Positions 7,186 through 15,865 of a DNA stretch of 64,000 nt are shown piece after piece; the stretch's first letter is position 1; each line of letters starts with the position of its first letter. The stretch is from positions 106,348-170,347 of the forward strand of contig NZ_KE384106.1 of the NCBI RefSeq assembly GCF_000423925.1. The letters run 5' to 3'. The notes beneath the pieces were generated by a model that saw only the letters and a program-made list of their open reading frames with translations, was not told where the DNA came from and ran no database searches. Made by a program: the position numbers and the translations under genes. This DNA comes from Butyrivibrio sp. VCD2006. Lineage in GTDB: Bacteria > Bacillota > Clostridia > Lachnospirales > Lachnospiraceae.

Positions 7186-9228
7186 TTATCGTATGGTAAA
7201 TCTGTTTAGCAGCTCATTGATGGATATAGCTGAATCAGATACAGAATTTGCAACATTCTCAACACCCTTTGATTCATCAGCAATCTCCTGAGCACTTACT
7301 GCCAAATTGGCTACAGTAGCTGTTATTTCTTCAGAACTAGCTGACTGTTGCTCAGATATAGCAGCAACACTTGATGCTATGTCATTTACATTTGCCATCA
7401 TTCCAATCATGTTGCGCATTGTGTCTGCTGTACTATTGAGCTCCTGATTGATCTTGCTAAAGCTATCTCCAGCTTTTGAAACTGCTCCGCTACTATTGGT
7501 AATAGCCTCCATATTTGCCTGAGATTTCTCGGCAAGATCTTTAATAAGATTTGTGATCTCTGCGATAATATCGCTGATTTCTTTAGCAGCTTCCTGGCTG
7601 TTTTGAGCAAGTTTACCGATTTCATCAGCAACAACAGCAAAGCCTTTTCCGGCTTCTCCGGCTCTTGCAGCTTCAATACTTGCATTAAGTGACAGAAGGT
7701 TTGTCTGTTCAGAAATAGAATCAATCATCCCTACTATTTCAGTAATCTTATCCGCAGAATCTCCTACTGTAGAAACCACATCATTCATATCACTCATGGA
7801 AGATGTTATTACTTCCATATTCTTCTGAACATTGCTCATATCATTCTGTCCAACTTCAGCCTGATCTACAAGACTTAGCATTATCTCATTTGTCTTATTT
7901 CCATTATCGGTTAATTCTGCAACTGACTGTGCAAGCATAGTTGCATTATTAGCAAGTTCTCCTACTGCATTTGAAATATCATCCATTGTTGTCTGGATTT
8001 GTTCCATCGATTTAGACTGCTCATTAGCTCCTTCAGTCATCTTACTTGAAGCATCCTTTGAAGAGTTTGAGTCAAATTGTAGTTGTTCCGCTCTCCCCTG
8101 TATATTAGAAATTGTATCATTCATTACTTGAACATAATTTTCCATTTCTTTGCTGATAAGACCAATTTCATCACCTTTATCTTGAGGCATCTGCGTAGTA
8201 AAATCCCCTGATGAAATCTTAAGTATACTATTAGAAAGACTATTAACAGGCTTAGAAATAACTCTGCTTATTGTGATCAAAATAATAACTGTGATTATGA
8301 AAATCAATGCAATCATTGCAATCATTGCAATAATCATAAATCTGTTGGATGATGCCAAAACATCATTTACAGGAACAGAAGAAACCATATTCCAACTTGT
8401 ACCCTGAATATTATAGTAGCAAACATAATATTCAATTCCGCTTAACGGATTTTTTATTTTTGTAACCGCAGTACTACCGGAATCAATATATGCTTTAACG
8501 CTAGATAGAAAAGCATTTCCTGATTCAGATATTTTTTTACCATTTAAATCCTGATTAACATAGCTGATAATGTAATCCCCGGCAAGTATCATAGAATTAC
8601 CTGTTTTCATGGGAGTATATTTTGATGCTTCATTCTGAATATCACCAAGGAAAACGTCAACAGCACAAACTCCTTCCATTCCATTATAAAAACTGTTCTG
8701 TCTTACAAAAGAGACACAAAGCTGCCCGGTAGATGCATCAACATAAGGGTCAGATTCAATAAATGTCTCATGTCCTTGTGCAAGTTTATACCAATCTCTT
8801 TGTGTAGGCTTCCAGTCAGGAGCCTGTATGGTATGATTGGCAAAAACATAAGTATCATCCTCAAAACCAATGTAAATTCCTGTATTGTTAATGATTGTGT
8901 AATTTGTAGAGGGCTCAATATATTTTAGAATTGCTTCCTCATCTTCAAAAGGAACCTGTTCCATGGTATCACAATATTGACCAAATTTTGCCAACAGCAT
9001 TCTGAATCCGGTTCCCATATTGTAAGCATTAGCCTGTGTTTCAGCCTGAAGATCCATAAGAGATACATCTTCAATTGTAGCTTTAGCATTGAATGATAGA
9101 ATAAGAATAATTGCAACTACTCCAATGATAATCACAGGCAGTAAACACATCAATAATGTTTTTCCAATACTTTTTTTTACACTCGAATTGTTTTTTCCAT
9201 TATTTCCAATAGTTGAAGCTGTTCCCAT
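7186..9228 (-). CDS. Methyl-accepting chemotaxis protein with extracytoplasmic Cache-type sensor
   Basis: 680 residues. TM1 is ~20-46, a large outer sensor of dCACHE type ~50-290 ([22 protein letters not shown] is its signature region), TM2 ~296-321, HAMP ~322-372, and the signalling coiled coil ~405-657 with the hairpin tip [19 protein letters not shown]. It senses a small ligand outside, very often an amino acid or organic acid, and controls CheA/CheW. ATG 9228 is chosen because GGAGGGTAAAA precedes it; longer starts lack a ribosome site. No flagellar or che gene is nearby. It sits alone between two remnants of one IS, and its upstream region was invaded by an IS1182-like element, so its expression and origin are in doubt. 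Confidence 0.9.
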   Translation of the reverse strand: MGTASTIGNNGKNNSSVKKSIGKTLLMCLLPVIIIGVVAIILILSFNAKATIEDVSLMDLQAETQANAYNMGTGFRMLLAKFGQYCDTMEQVPFEDEEAILKYIEPSTNYTIINNTGIYIGFEDDTYVFANHTIQAPDWKPTQRDWYKLAQGHETFIESDPYVDASTGQLCVSFVRQNSFYNGMEGVCAVDVFLGDIQNEASKYTPMKTGNSMILAGDYIISYVNQDLNGKKISESGNAFLSSVKAYIDSGSTAVTKIKNPLSGIEYYVCYYNIQGTSWNMVSSVPVNDVLASSNRFMIIAMIAMIALIFIITVIILITISRVISKPVNSLSNSILKISSGDFTTQMPQDKGDEIGLISKEMENYVQVMNDTISNIQGRAEQLQFDSNSSKDASSKMTEGANEQSKSMEQIQTTMDDISNAVGELANNATMLAQSVAELTDNGNKTNEIMLSLVDQAEVGQNDMSNVQKNMEVITSSMSDMNDVVSTVGDSADKITEIVGMIDSISEQTNLLSLNASIEAARAGEAGKGFAVVADEIGKLAQNSQEAAKEISDIIAEITNLIKDLAEKSQANMEAITNSSGAVSKAGDSFSKINQELNSTADTMRNMIGMMANVNDIASSVAAISEQQSASSEEITATVANLAVSAQEIADESKGVENVANSVSDSAISINELLNRFTIR

Positions 9229-9265
9229 TTTTACCCTCCATTTATAAATGTATTTAGGCGTTTGC

Positions 9266-9299
9266 AAAACGCCGAAAGCCGCATAAATACGGCGTTTTT
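9266..9299. terminator. Bidirectional hairpin upstream of the chemoreceptor
   Basis: AAAACGCCG (9266-9274) and CGGCGTTTT (9290-9298) form a perfect 9-bp stem with A/T flanks on both sides. It lies between the chemoreceptor start and the IS1182-like remnant and may belong to the latter's end. Confidence 0.5.
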
Positions 9300-9329
9300 G
9301 CTTCATAAAAAATGAATAACCCCTCACTA

Positions 9330-10250
9330 GATATGGTACAATAGAATTGACGAGAAACCACTGACCAACACTAAGAAAGGAGTTATTCTGATATATATGA
9401 TACCATATAAACAGCTTTCTTTGGCTGATATCTATGCAGACTGTCAGGATAAATTTGAAAATGACAAGCCCGCGTTTCTGTCTCTATTAGAAACCAATAT
9501 CGACCTTGATGAAATTATTCCGCTCTCTTTTACAAAGCATTTCTATGCATCAACGGGAAGATCCCGTAAATACCCATTAAAAGCCATGCTCTAGCCTTTA
9601 ATCATCCAACGCGTTTTTAGCATCCCCACAGATCAGCTTCTACTGGTGTTTCTTTCATACTCCAAGCCACTTCGTGAATTCTGTGGTTTTACCAAAGTTC
9701 CTGATGCCTCTAAAATAACCCGCTTTAAGCAAAAATGGCATTCCATGTTGTCCTAAAGATGATTCACTCCCAATGAAATCCGATGGCAAATCTTCAAGGA
9801 ACAATGGTTTAGTAAGATATAAATTTGTCTGTCCCAAAATCAAACGTGTTTACAATAAATCTACTGGCAAATCTCTTCGTGAGTGTCAATGTAAAAATCC
9901 CTGCACTAATTCTCCTTGCGGCCGTATGATATATATCTATCCCGAAAAGAATCTACGTGCATATCCAGGGATACTGCGCGGTACTGAAGAATGGGATAAC
10001 ACCTATAAAATCAGAACCGTCGTTGAAAGAGATATCAATCACATGAAAGAGAATCTCTGTCTTGCAGGGCGTCGCACACAAAATGAAAAAACATTGCATG
10101 CTGATCTAATTCTTGCAGGTATCACTCAGCTCATCACCGTCGTTCTAGCTGACAAAATCAAACATCATGAGTATATCCGCAGTGTAAAACCGCTAATCGC
10201 GTAGGACTTACCAACTTCATTAAGCCATATGCTTATTAAAGTGCGCCAAA
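9330..10250 (+). mobile_element. Decayed IS1182-like insertion sequence
   Basis: The remnant spans the broken transposase described below and its short flanks; exact ends were not resolved. A 12-base direct repeat (TATAAATGTATT at 9243-9254 and 10354-10365) brackets the region with its side hairpins, and the sequence beyond both copies is AT-rich. This suggests the insertion landed in the original upstream region of the chemoreceptor gene. Confidence 0.6.
9397..10204 (+). pseudogene. IS1182-family transposase, broken by stop codon, deletion and frameshift
   Basis: The N-terminal part begins [20 protein letters not shown] with AAAGGAG upstream, a start typical of the Clostridia IS1182 transposase (usually ~480-550 residues). 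At 9592 TAG replaces an expected Trp codon; the frame then continues sensibly (IIQRVFSIPTDQLLLVFLSY) to ~9745. A large internal deletion, including most of the DDE core, follows, and the C-terminal part resumes in another frame from ~9749: CPKDDSLPMK, KFVCPK, CGRMIYIYPEKNLRAYPG, KTLHADLILAGITQLI, ending at TAG 10204. At least three separate lesions make it inactive. Confidence 0.85.
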
Positions 10251-10511
10251 ATTGCTAGTTCACATTTTTGCATCAAAGAATTCATGCTCTGCATGAATTC
10301 TTCTTTGTTTAAATTCAAGATTGCGAACGAGCAAAGCGAGTTTCGCAATTACCTATAAATGTATTAATAAACATTATTGTACGTAGATTCATATACAAAT
10401 ATATTTTACATGTATATATATAAATAATAAATTTATTAATAATTAAACTTTTGTTAAACTTGCATAAATAAACGCTTTTTTGAATCTAAATTCGTCTGTT
10501 TTTTATTGCAC
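10205..10511. other. AT-rich intergenic stretch with two hairpins
   Basis: No coding sequence is seen. A 12-bp hairpin (10276-10302, core GAATTCATGC / GCATGAATTC) and a second palindrome (ATTGCGAA / TTCGCAAT at about 10319-10350) may be the end of the IS1182 remnant or a REP-like unit. The rest (10354-10500) is very AT-rich and probably holds the original upstream region of the chemoreceptor gene. Confidence 0.5.
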
Positions 10512-10531
10512 GGGAGTTTGACACCTAAATC

Positions 10532-11212
10532 ATATATATCAGCGGAAATATCGATCAGCTACTCATAATCACCTATTCGCCCAAATATGCAGCTTATCAA
10601 AAGGCAATCAGGGAAGCTCAGGTACAACGTGCCGAGGCTATGATCAACAAAGGAAAGCTAAAAAAGAATCGTAAAAACCCTAATGATCCAGCCCGTTTTA
10701 TATGGAAGGATGCATGTACTGAAGATGGCGAAGTTGCCGATATCCATTACTATCTTGACGAGACAAAGGTTGCCGAAGAAGCTGGATATGACGGTCTTTA
10801 CGCTGTCTGTACAGATCTTATAGACGATGATGTTAAGGATATTTTGAAAGTAAGCGAGGGACGATGGCAGATCGAGGAATGCTTCAGAATCATGAAAACA
10901 GATTTCGCTGCAAGACCTGTCTATATCAGAAGAGATGACAGAATAGAAGCCCACTTCCTGATATGTTTCCTGTCATTACTTGTTTATCGTTTATTGGAAA
11001 AGCAACTTGAAAACAAATACACCTGTGAAGAAATCTTGGATAAATTGAAATCAATGAAATTTGCAGACATTAAAGGACAGGGATACATGCCAACTTACAT
11101 TCGTGATAAACTTACTGATGCCCTTCATAAAGTATGCGGTTTTAGAACCGATTACGAATTCATTACTAAAGCTGATATGAGAACTATAGAAAAACAAAGC
11201 AAGCAAAGGTAA
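10532..11212 (+). pseudogene. C-terminal third of an IS4/IS1634-family DDE transposase
   Basis: The frame from the deletion point reads ITYSPKYAAYQKAIREAQ, then YDGLYAVCTDL, the conserved GRWQIEECFRIMKTDFAARP block carrying the DDE glutamate, and HFLICFLSLLVYRLLE, ending at TAA 11212. About 226 residues remain of the ~550-600 usual for the family; both catalytic Asp regions upstream are absent. ATG at 10640 could start a shorter product but no ribosome site supports it. Inactive. Confidence 0.8.
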
Positions 11213-11242
11213 TATTACTATATATCAAGAATCACAAAAATA

Positions 11243-11280
11243 ACGCCAAGAGCCTGATGTATTAAGGCTTTTGGCGTCTT
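11243..11280 (+). terminator. Terminator after the transposase remnant (copy B)
   Basis: Same hairpin as in copy A: ACGCCAAGAGCC with GGCTTTTGGCGT and a short T-rich tail, 31 bases after the stop codon. Confidence 0.6.
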
Positions 11281-11309
11281 TAGTTGGTATTAAAACTGTC
11301 AAAGACAGG

Positions 11310-11380
11310 ATTATATCAGAAAAGATATTTTATAAACAAATAGAAAAACTCCCTACAAATTTGTGTAATTTGTAGGGAGT
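11310..11380. repeat. Right copy of the 71-bp direct repeat; includes terminator of the Pro/Val/Glu-repeat gene
   Basis: Identical to 6864-6934. Its 14-bp hairpin (11348-11380) followed on the minus strand by TTTTTCTATTTG lies 13 bases after the stop at 11393, so this copy holds the native terminator of that gene. The TTGTTT/TATAAT promoter of the left copy is also present here but now fires into IS copy B, antisense to the transposase remnant. Confidence 0.9.
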
Positions 11381-11392
11381 CACTTATTAAAA

Positions 11393-13822
11393 TCAATTGT
11401 AACGACTTACTGTCTTGCTACCTTTTTCTCTGACAATTTTATAGCTGCAACCGAGCTTTAATGTGTCTTTGATATAGGAATTGATAACATCCTTATAAGC
11501 GCTCTTTCCGTCTTTCTCGAAATGTGAGACGAATGAAATGAAATCATCATCCTCATATTCGATATAAAGAACATCATCGTCATCCATCTTTAGCAAAAGT
11601 AATACATGATTGTCAGCAATGGTGATCTCTGTATATTCAAAATCTTCTGCCTTGAGGAAGTAAGTCATATCCTGAACAGCGCCAAGCATAACTTCCGTAG
11701 CCTGATCAAAACTGTCTTCGATAGTTATATCATTTGTTTCACCACTATCTTCTGCATCCGAATCAGGCATATCTTCCATTAGAGAAATCACATCTTCTTG
11801 TGCCTCTTCAGTCTCCTCATCAGCAGATGTCTCTTCCAGAACTTCATCAATTGAAATATCAGAAGTATCAGTATCTTCTCTCTTCTCTAGCATTTCAGAT
11901 TCCGGAATGATGAGATCAGGTATATCAAGATCAAGCTCAGGAAGCGTTATCTCCGCTTCACCGGAAATATCCTCTACAGGGATCTCTTCAACAGGTGCTG
12001 CCTCTACGGGTATCTCTACAGCAGGTGCTTCCTCTACAGGTACTTCTGCAACCGGAATCTCTTCAACGGGAACTTCTTCTGCAGGAGCTGCCTCTGTAGG
12101 TATATCATCAACTGGTATTTCCTCAATAGGTGCTTCTTCTACAGGAATCTCGACAGCAGGAATCTCTGTAACTGGTATCTCCTCAACGGTAGCTGCCTCT
12201 ACAGGAATCTCTTCAACTGGTATTTCTTCAACAGGCGCTGCATCTACAGGCACTTCTGCAACTGGTATTTCCTCAGCAGGCGCTTCTTCGACAGTAGCCT
12301 CAGCAACAGGTGCCTCCTCGACGGGAGCTGCTTCGATCGATACTTCCGGGATTGGTGCTTCCTCAACAGGAAGTGCTTCTGATGGAATTTCTGCAACTGG
12401 AACTTCTTCAACAGGCGCTGCATCTACAGGCACTTCTGCAACTGGTATTTCCTCAACAGGAGCTGCCTCTACAGGCACTTCTGCAACCGGAACTTCTTCA
12501 ACGGGAGCTGCCTCTGCAGGTATCTCTACGGCAGGAATTTCCTCAGCAGGCGCTTCTTCGAGAGGAGCCTCAGCAATGGGAACTTCCTCAACTAGCGCTG
12601 CTTCTACAGGTACTTCCGGAACTGGTGCTTCCTCAACAGGAATTGCTTCTGCTGGAATTTCTGCAACCGGAACTTCTTCTGCAGGTGCTGCTTCCACAGG
12701 TACCTCAGCAACTGGAATATCCCCAATAGGCGCAGGCTCGACAGGAACCTCTGCAACCGGAACTTCTTCAACTGGAGTTGCTTCTACAGCTACTTCCGGA
12801 ACTGGTATCTCTTCAACAGGCGCTTCTTCTGCAAGTATCTCTACGGCAGGAATTTCCTCAGCAGTTGCTTCTTCGACAGGAGCCTCAGCAACAGGAGCCT
12901 CCTCAACGGGAGCTGCTTCTACAGGTACTTCCGGAATTGGTGCCTCCTCAACAGAAGGTGCTTCTACGGGAATTTCTGCAACCGGAACTTCTTCAACGGG
13001 AGCTGCCTCTGCAGGTATCTCTACGGCAGGAATTTCCTCAGCAGTTGCTTCTTCGACAGGAGCCTCAGCAACAGGAGCCTCCTCAACGGGAGCTGCTTCT
13101 ACAGGTACTTCCGGAACTGGTGTCTCTTCAACAGGCGCTGCCTCTACAGGCACTTCTGCAACTGGTATCTCTTCAACAGGCGCTGCCTCTACTGGCACTT
13201 CTGCAACTGGTATCTCTTCAACAGGCGCTACCTCTGCAGGTATCTCTACGGCAGGAATTTCCTCAGCAAGCGCTTCTTCGGCAGGAGCCTCAGCAATGGG
13301 AACTTCCTCAACTGGCGCTTCTTCGACAGGAGCCTCAGCAATGGGAACTTCCTCAACTGGCGCTGCTTCTACAGGCGCCTCAGCAACAGGAGCCTCTTCA
13401 ACGGGAGCTGCTTCTACCGGCACTTCAGGAACTGGTATCTCTTCAACAGGTGCTGCTTCTACCGGCACTTCAGCAACCGGAACTTCTTCAACTGGTGGTG
13501 TCTCTACAGCTACTTCCACAACCGGAGCTTCTTCAACTGGTGCTGCAATCTCTTCTACAGGAACCTCTGGCACAGGAATTTCTTCAATAGGAATCTCTGC
13601 AGCCGGAGCTTCGGCCGTTAATTCAGGTACGGGAATATCAGCCGCCGGAGCTTCCTCAGCAGGTGCATCTGCAGGAACCTGTTGCAAGCTCATATCAACA
13701 TCGCTCGCTTTCTCAGCATTGGCCATAGCAGCAAGAAGCTTCTCAACAGAAGGATCCATTGCTTCTTCATTGCCAGCTACTTCTGTTACATTTTCATTTG
13801 CCTGAATATTCTCTGTATCCAT
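11393..13822 (-). CDS. Giant Pro/Val/Glu/Ala-repeat protein with acidic C-terminal domain, function unknown
   Basis: 809 residues. Residues ~55-600 are degenerate repeats of the type VEEIPVAEVPVEAAP, nearly all P, V, E, A and I, with no Cys, Trp or aromatic residues. Before it lies a short acidic N-terminus, after it a Glu/Asp/Ser-rich spacer and a ~110-residue globular domain (from about ITIEDSFDQATEVML to the end) with FLKAEDFEYTEI and VLYIEYEDDD. No signal peptide or membrane segment, so probably cytoplasmic or non-classically placed. PV/PE repeats of this kind usually make stiff extended spacers (compare the TonB Pro-Glu region). ATG 13822 follows GAGGGAGATAATT. The minus-strand repeat creates long open frames on the plus strand, which are artefacts. 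Function not recognised. Confidence 0.7.
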   Translation of the reverse strand: MDTENIQANENVTEVAGNEEAMDPSVEKLLAAMANAEKASDVDMSLQQVPADAPAEEAPAADIPVPELTAEAPAAEIPIEEIPVPEVPVEEIAAPVEEAPVVEVAVETPPVEEVPVAEVPVEAAPVEEIPVPEVPVEAAPVEEAPVAEAPVEAAPVEEVPIAEAPVEEAPVEEVPIAEAPAEEALAEEIPAVEIPAEVAPVEEIPVAEVPVEAAPVEEIPVAEVPVEAAPVEETPVPEVPVEAAPVEEAPVAEAPVEEATAEEIPAVEIPAEAAPVEEVPVAEIPVEAPSVEEAPIPEVPVEAAPVEEAPVAEAPVEEATAEEIPAVEILAEEAPVEEIPVPEVAVEATPVEEVPVAEVPVEPAPIGDIPVAEVPVEAAPAEEVPVAEIPAEAIPVEEAPVPEVPVEAALVEEVPIAEAPLEEAPAEEIPAVEIPAEAAPVEEVPVAEVPVEAAPVEEIPVAEVPVDAAPVEEVPVAEIPSEALPVEEAPIPEVSIEAAPVEEAPVAEATVEEAPAEEIPVAEVPVDAAPVEEIPVEEIPVEAATVEEIPVTEIPAVEIPVEEAPIEEIPVDDIPTEAAPAEEVPVEEIPVAEVPVEEAPAVEIPVEAAPVEEIPVEDISGEAEITLPELDLDIPDLIIPESEMLEKREDTDTSDISIDEVLEETSADEETEEAQEDVISLMEDMPDSDAEDSGETNDITIEDSFDQATEVMLGAVQDMTYFLKAEDFEYTEITIADNHVLLLLKMDDDDVLYIEYEDDDFISFVSHFEKDGKSAYKDVINSYIKDTLKLGCSYKIVREKGSKTVSRYN

Positions 13823-13946
13823 AATTATCTCCCTCTTGAAGAACAATATAGTTACACATATATTATCTTGTATTATTCATCAAAAGAGAAATTAACTTCT
13901 TATAAAAAAAGCTAAATATTTTGTAATCTTGAAAAAAACAGCCATA

Positions 13947-15566
13947 TTATTTAACAGTAGCCTTAGTCTGCTTTTTTATTGCCTTTACAATTTTTTTCTT
14001 TGTATTTCCCTTTACACCTTTAACCTTGATGACAGCCTTTTTATGTATTTTTTTAAATGCATTTTTTCCAACCTTAAGGGATTTATTTGCTTTAATTGTA
14101 ATCTTCTTTAGTTTCTTACATCCCTTAAATGCATTTTTACCGATAGATTTCACATTTTGTCCGATTGAAAGCGTAGTAATTGTCTTATTATTTTCACACG
14201 CCCCATCAACAATTGCTACCACCGGATAGGTAACACTATTAATGGTAACCTTATTGATTGAAGCCTTCTTTATATTACCTATTTTTAAAACAATGGCATT
14301 GTAGTCGTTGTCAATAGTGTAGGTGATTCCATCAATCGTTACAGTAATGGTACCGAAACTATTAACTACCTCTTCTCCCTGCTTCTGCTCCTGCTCAGGC
14401 TCAGACACAGCGGTATCAACTATGGCTGGATTTTCAAGCTTATTGACGAGAAGATATTTATGGCTCGTTGAAGCGATAGGGAGTTTATCATAAAATGTTG
14501 AATTATCAGGTATGCCATTGTTGTTATCATCAAGAGCCATCTTTCCGACAGGTTGGCTGGTTATATTGACCGTACCTGAAGAAAAATCGTAAGCGAATGC
14601 ACGTTTTATTATTTTAGGAGAATAAATTACCTTCAGATTGCTACAACCGCTAAAGAAATTCTCACTGCTTTCATCATATGACAAATTTGAAAGATCAAAA
14701 GAGCTTAGATTGAGTATTTCAAGTGAAGAACATCCCTGAAACATAAACTCCATATAGTCTACCTTTGTTGTATCAAAACTACTAATATTCAAACTTTCCA
14801 AACTATTACATCTGGAAAACATATAATTCATATACTCTGTTTTTGAAGTATTAAAATTGCTTAAATCCAGCGATTTTAATAATATGCATCCTCTGAATGT
14901 TGCACGGAAATCTTTTACATTTGTCGTATTAAAACTACTAATGTTTAAGGATTTCAAATTAATACAATTTCTAAACATATTATTCATATCCTCAACTTTC
15001 GAAGTATCAAAGGAGGATAGATTGAGGCATTCAAGTGCAGAACAATCAGCGAATGTCTCTGACATGCTTTTGACATTCCCTGTCTTAAACTGACTTACAT
15101 CGATAGCCGACAGTTTTTCGCACTTATTAAATAAAATATTCATATTGATAACACTATTAGTATCTATTCTTGTCTGACTAAAGTCAATTGACTCAAGACT
15201 TCTAAAGTTATAGAACATAGCGCTACTGTTAGAATTAAAAAGGATCATTGTAGGACAATATATATATGCTGTTCCTGTGCTTGCATTATAATAAGCCTTA
15301 ACATTAACACCAATATCTTTTTGAGGCAGACTTGAAGTAGGCTGATGCTTAGTAAAAACAATATGTTTTAAAACACGATTTATATCAAAAAATTCTTGAG
15401 AATCTCTTGATGATAGTTGTTTCAATATCTGGCAAAATTCCTGGCCTTTTTTCAGCGTGCCAGGTGCATCAGCTGCTTTGGACTTAATTGATGTGCATCC
15501 GAATATTACAAGGACGCACAAAAGAGGCATGATAGTAAGTATTATTCTTTTTGAGCATTTCTTCAT
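13947..15566 (-). CDS. BspA-family leucine-rich-repeat surface lipoprotein
   Basis: 539 residues. Signal with lipobox V-I-F-G-C (Cys24). Residues ~100-310 are ~24-residue BspA/DUF285-type LRRs with the recurring pattern MxxMFxxCxxLxxLxxSxFxT (e.g. NMFRNCINLKSLNISSF, YMFSRCNSLESLNISSF). A linker region (~330-430) leads to a second LRR type (LRR_5: TTLSIGQNVKSIGKNAFKGC) and a very basic C-terminus. BspA-like proteins bind host or plant polymers and other microbes; target here is unknown. RBS AAGGGGAAATC precedes the ATG. The leader parallels the FN3 lipoprotein at 5596-6807, and the tail parallels the genes at 1-732 and 15866-18379. Confidence 0.85.
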   Translation of the reverse strand: MKKCSKRIILTIMPLLCVLVIFGCTSIKSKAADAPGTLKKGQEFCQILKQLSSRDSQEFFDINRVLKHIVFTKHQPTSSLPQKDIGVNVKAYYNASTGTAYIYCPTMILFNSNSSAMFYNFRSLESIDFSQTRIDTNSVINMNILFNKCEKLSAIDVSQFKTGNVKSMSETFADCSALECLNLSSFDTSKVEDMNNMFRNCINLKSLNISSFNTTNVKDFRATFRGCILLKSLDLSNFNTSKTEYMNYMFSRCNSLESLNISSFDTTKVDYMEFMFQGCSSLEILNLSSFDLSNLSYDESSENFFSGCSNLKVIYSPKIIKRAFAYDFSSGTVNITSQPVGKMALDDNNNGIPDNSTFYDKLPIASTSHKYLLVNKLENPAIVDTAVSEPEQEQKQGEEVVNSFGTITVTIDGITYTIDNDYNAIVLKIGNIKKASINKVTINSVTYPVVAIVDGACENNKTITTLSIGQNVKSIGKNAFKGCKKLKKITIKANKSLKVGKNAFKKIHKKAVIKVKGVKGNTKKKIVKAIKKQTKATVK

Positions 15567-15742
15567 TTTTTGATTTCCCCTTTAGCTTTTTTCATACTAC
15601 AACGTAGTTTTGTTCCCTCGAATGACTATTATAGCAAATTGGTAAAATATTTTCTCAATTTTTCAGCGAATAGCATGCTACAGTAGAATTTTTAAAATGA
15701 GAGTGATAAGATCACAAATAATTGTTATAAGCATCAGAATAT
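15567..15742. other. Intergenic region without recognised feature
   Basis: AT-rich sequence upstream of the BspA-like lipoprotein gene. It must contain that gene's promoter, but no convincing -35/-10 pair was identified. No RNA gene is evident. Confidence 0.4.
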
Positions 15743-15792
15743 AAAAAAGGTATAAGATATGTACCCTAAAGTACATTCTTATACCTTTTTTC
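15743..15792. terminator. Strong hairpin terminator after the amidase-ricin-BspA gene
   Basis: AAAAAAGGTATAAG with the arm CTTATACCTTTTTT, extended inward by GTAC pairing, makes a long stem with A/T tails on both sides. It works in either direction; it serves the minus-strand gene ending at 15866. Confidence 0.75.
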
Positions 15793-15865
15793 AAACGTTT
15801 ATACCCTTGTTACATGTATTTCATAGGCATCTGTTACATTTTGCATCTTATGCTCTAAGAAAGAG

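Larger units (their letters stand above)
10512..11312 (+). mobile_element. Internally deleted IS copy B (IS4/IS1634-like)
   Basis: The left 24 bases match copy A exactly, then jump directly into the middle of the transposase gene; the right 103 bases match copy A exactly and end at the 71-bp repeat. So the 5' noncoding region and about two thirds of the transposase were lost by one internal deletion. Both copies point the same way. Confidence 0.75.

Noticed and set aside
6864-11380. 71-bp repeats as attL/attR of an integrative element
   Set aside because: No integrase or excisionase lies between them, and the repeat contains a native terminator and promoter of the flanking genes.
11907-13805. 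Long plus-strand open frame rich in Ser/Thr/Gly across the Pro/Val/Glu repeat gene
   Set aside because: It is the antisense of the repetitive minus-strand gene; the low-complexity codons leave no stops. No ribosome site or sensible domain; other long frames at 12310-12729 and 12778-13590 have the same cause.
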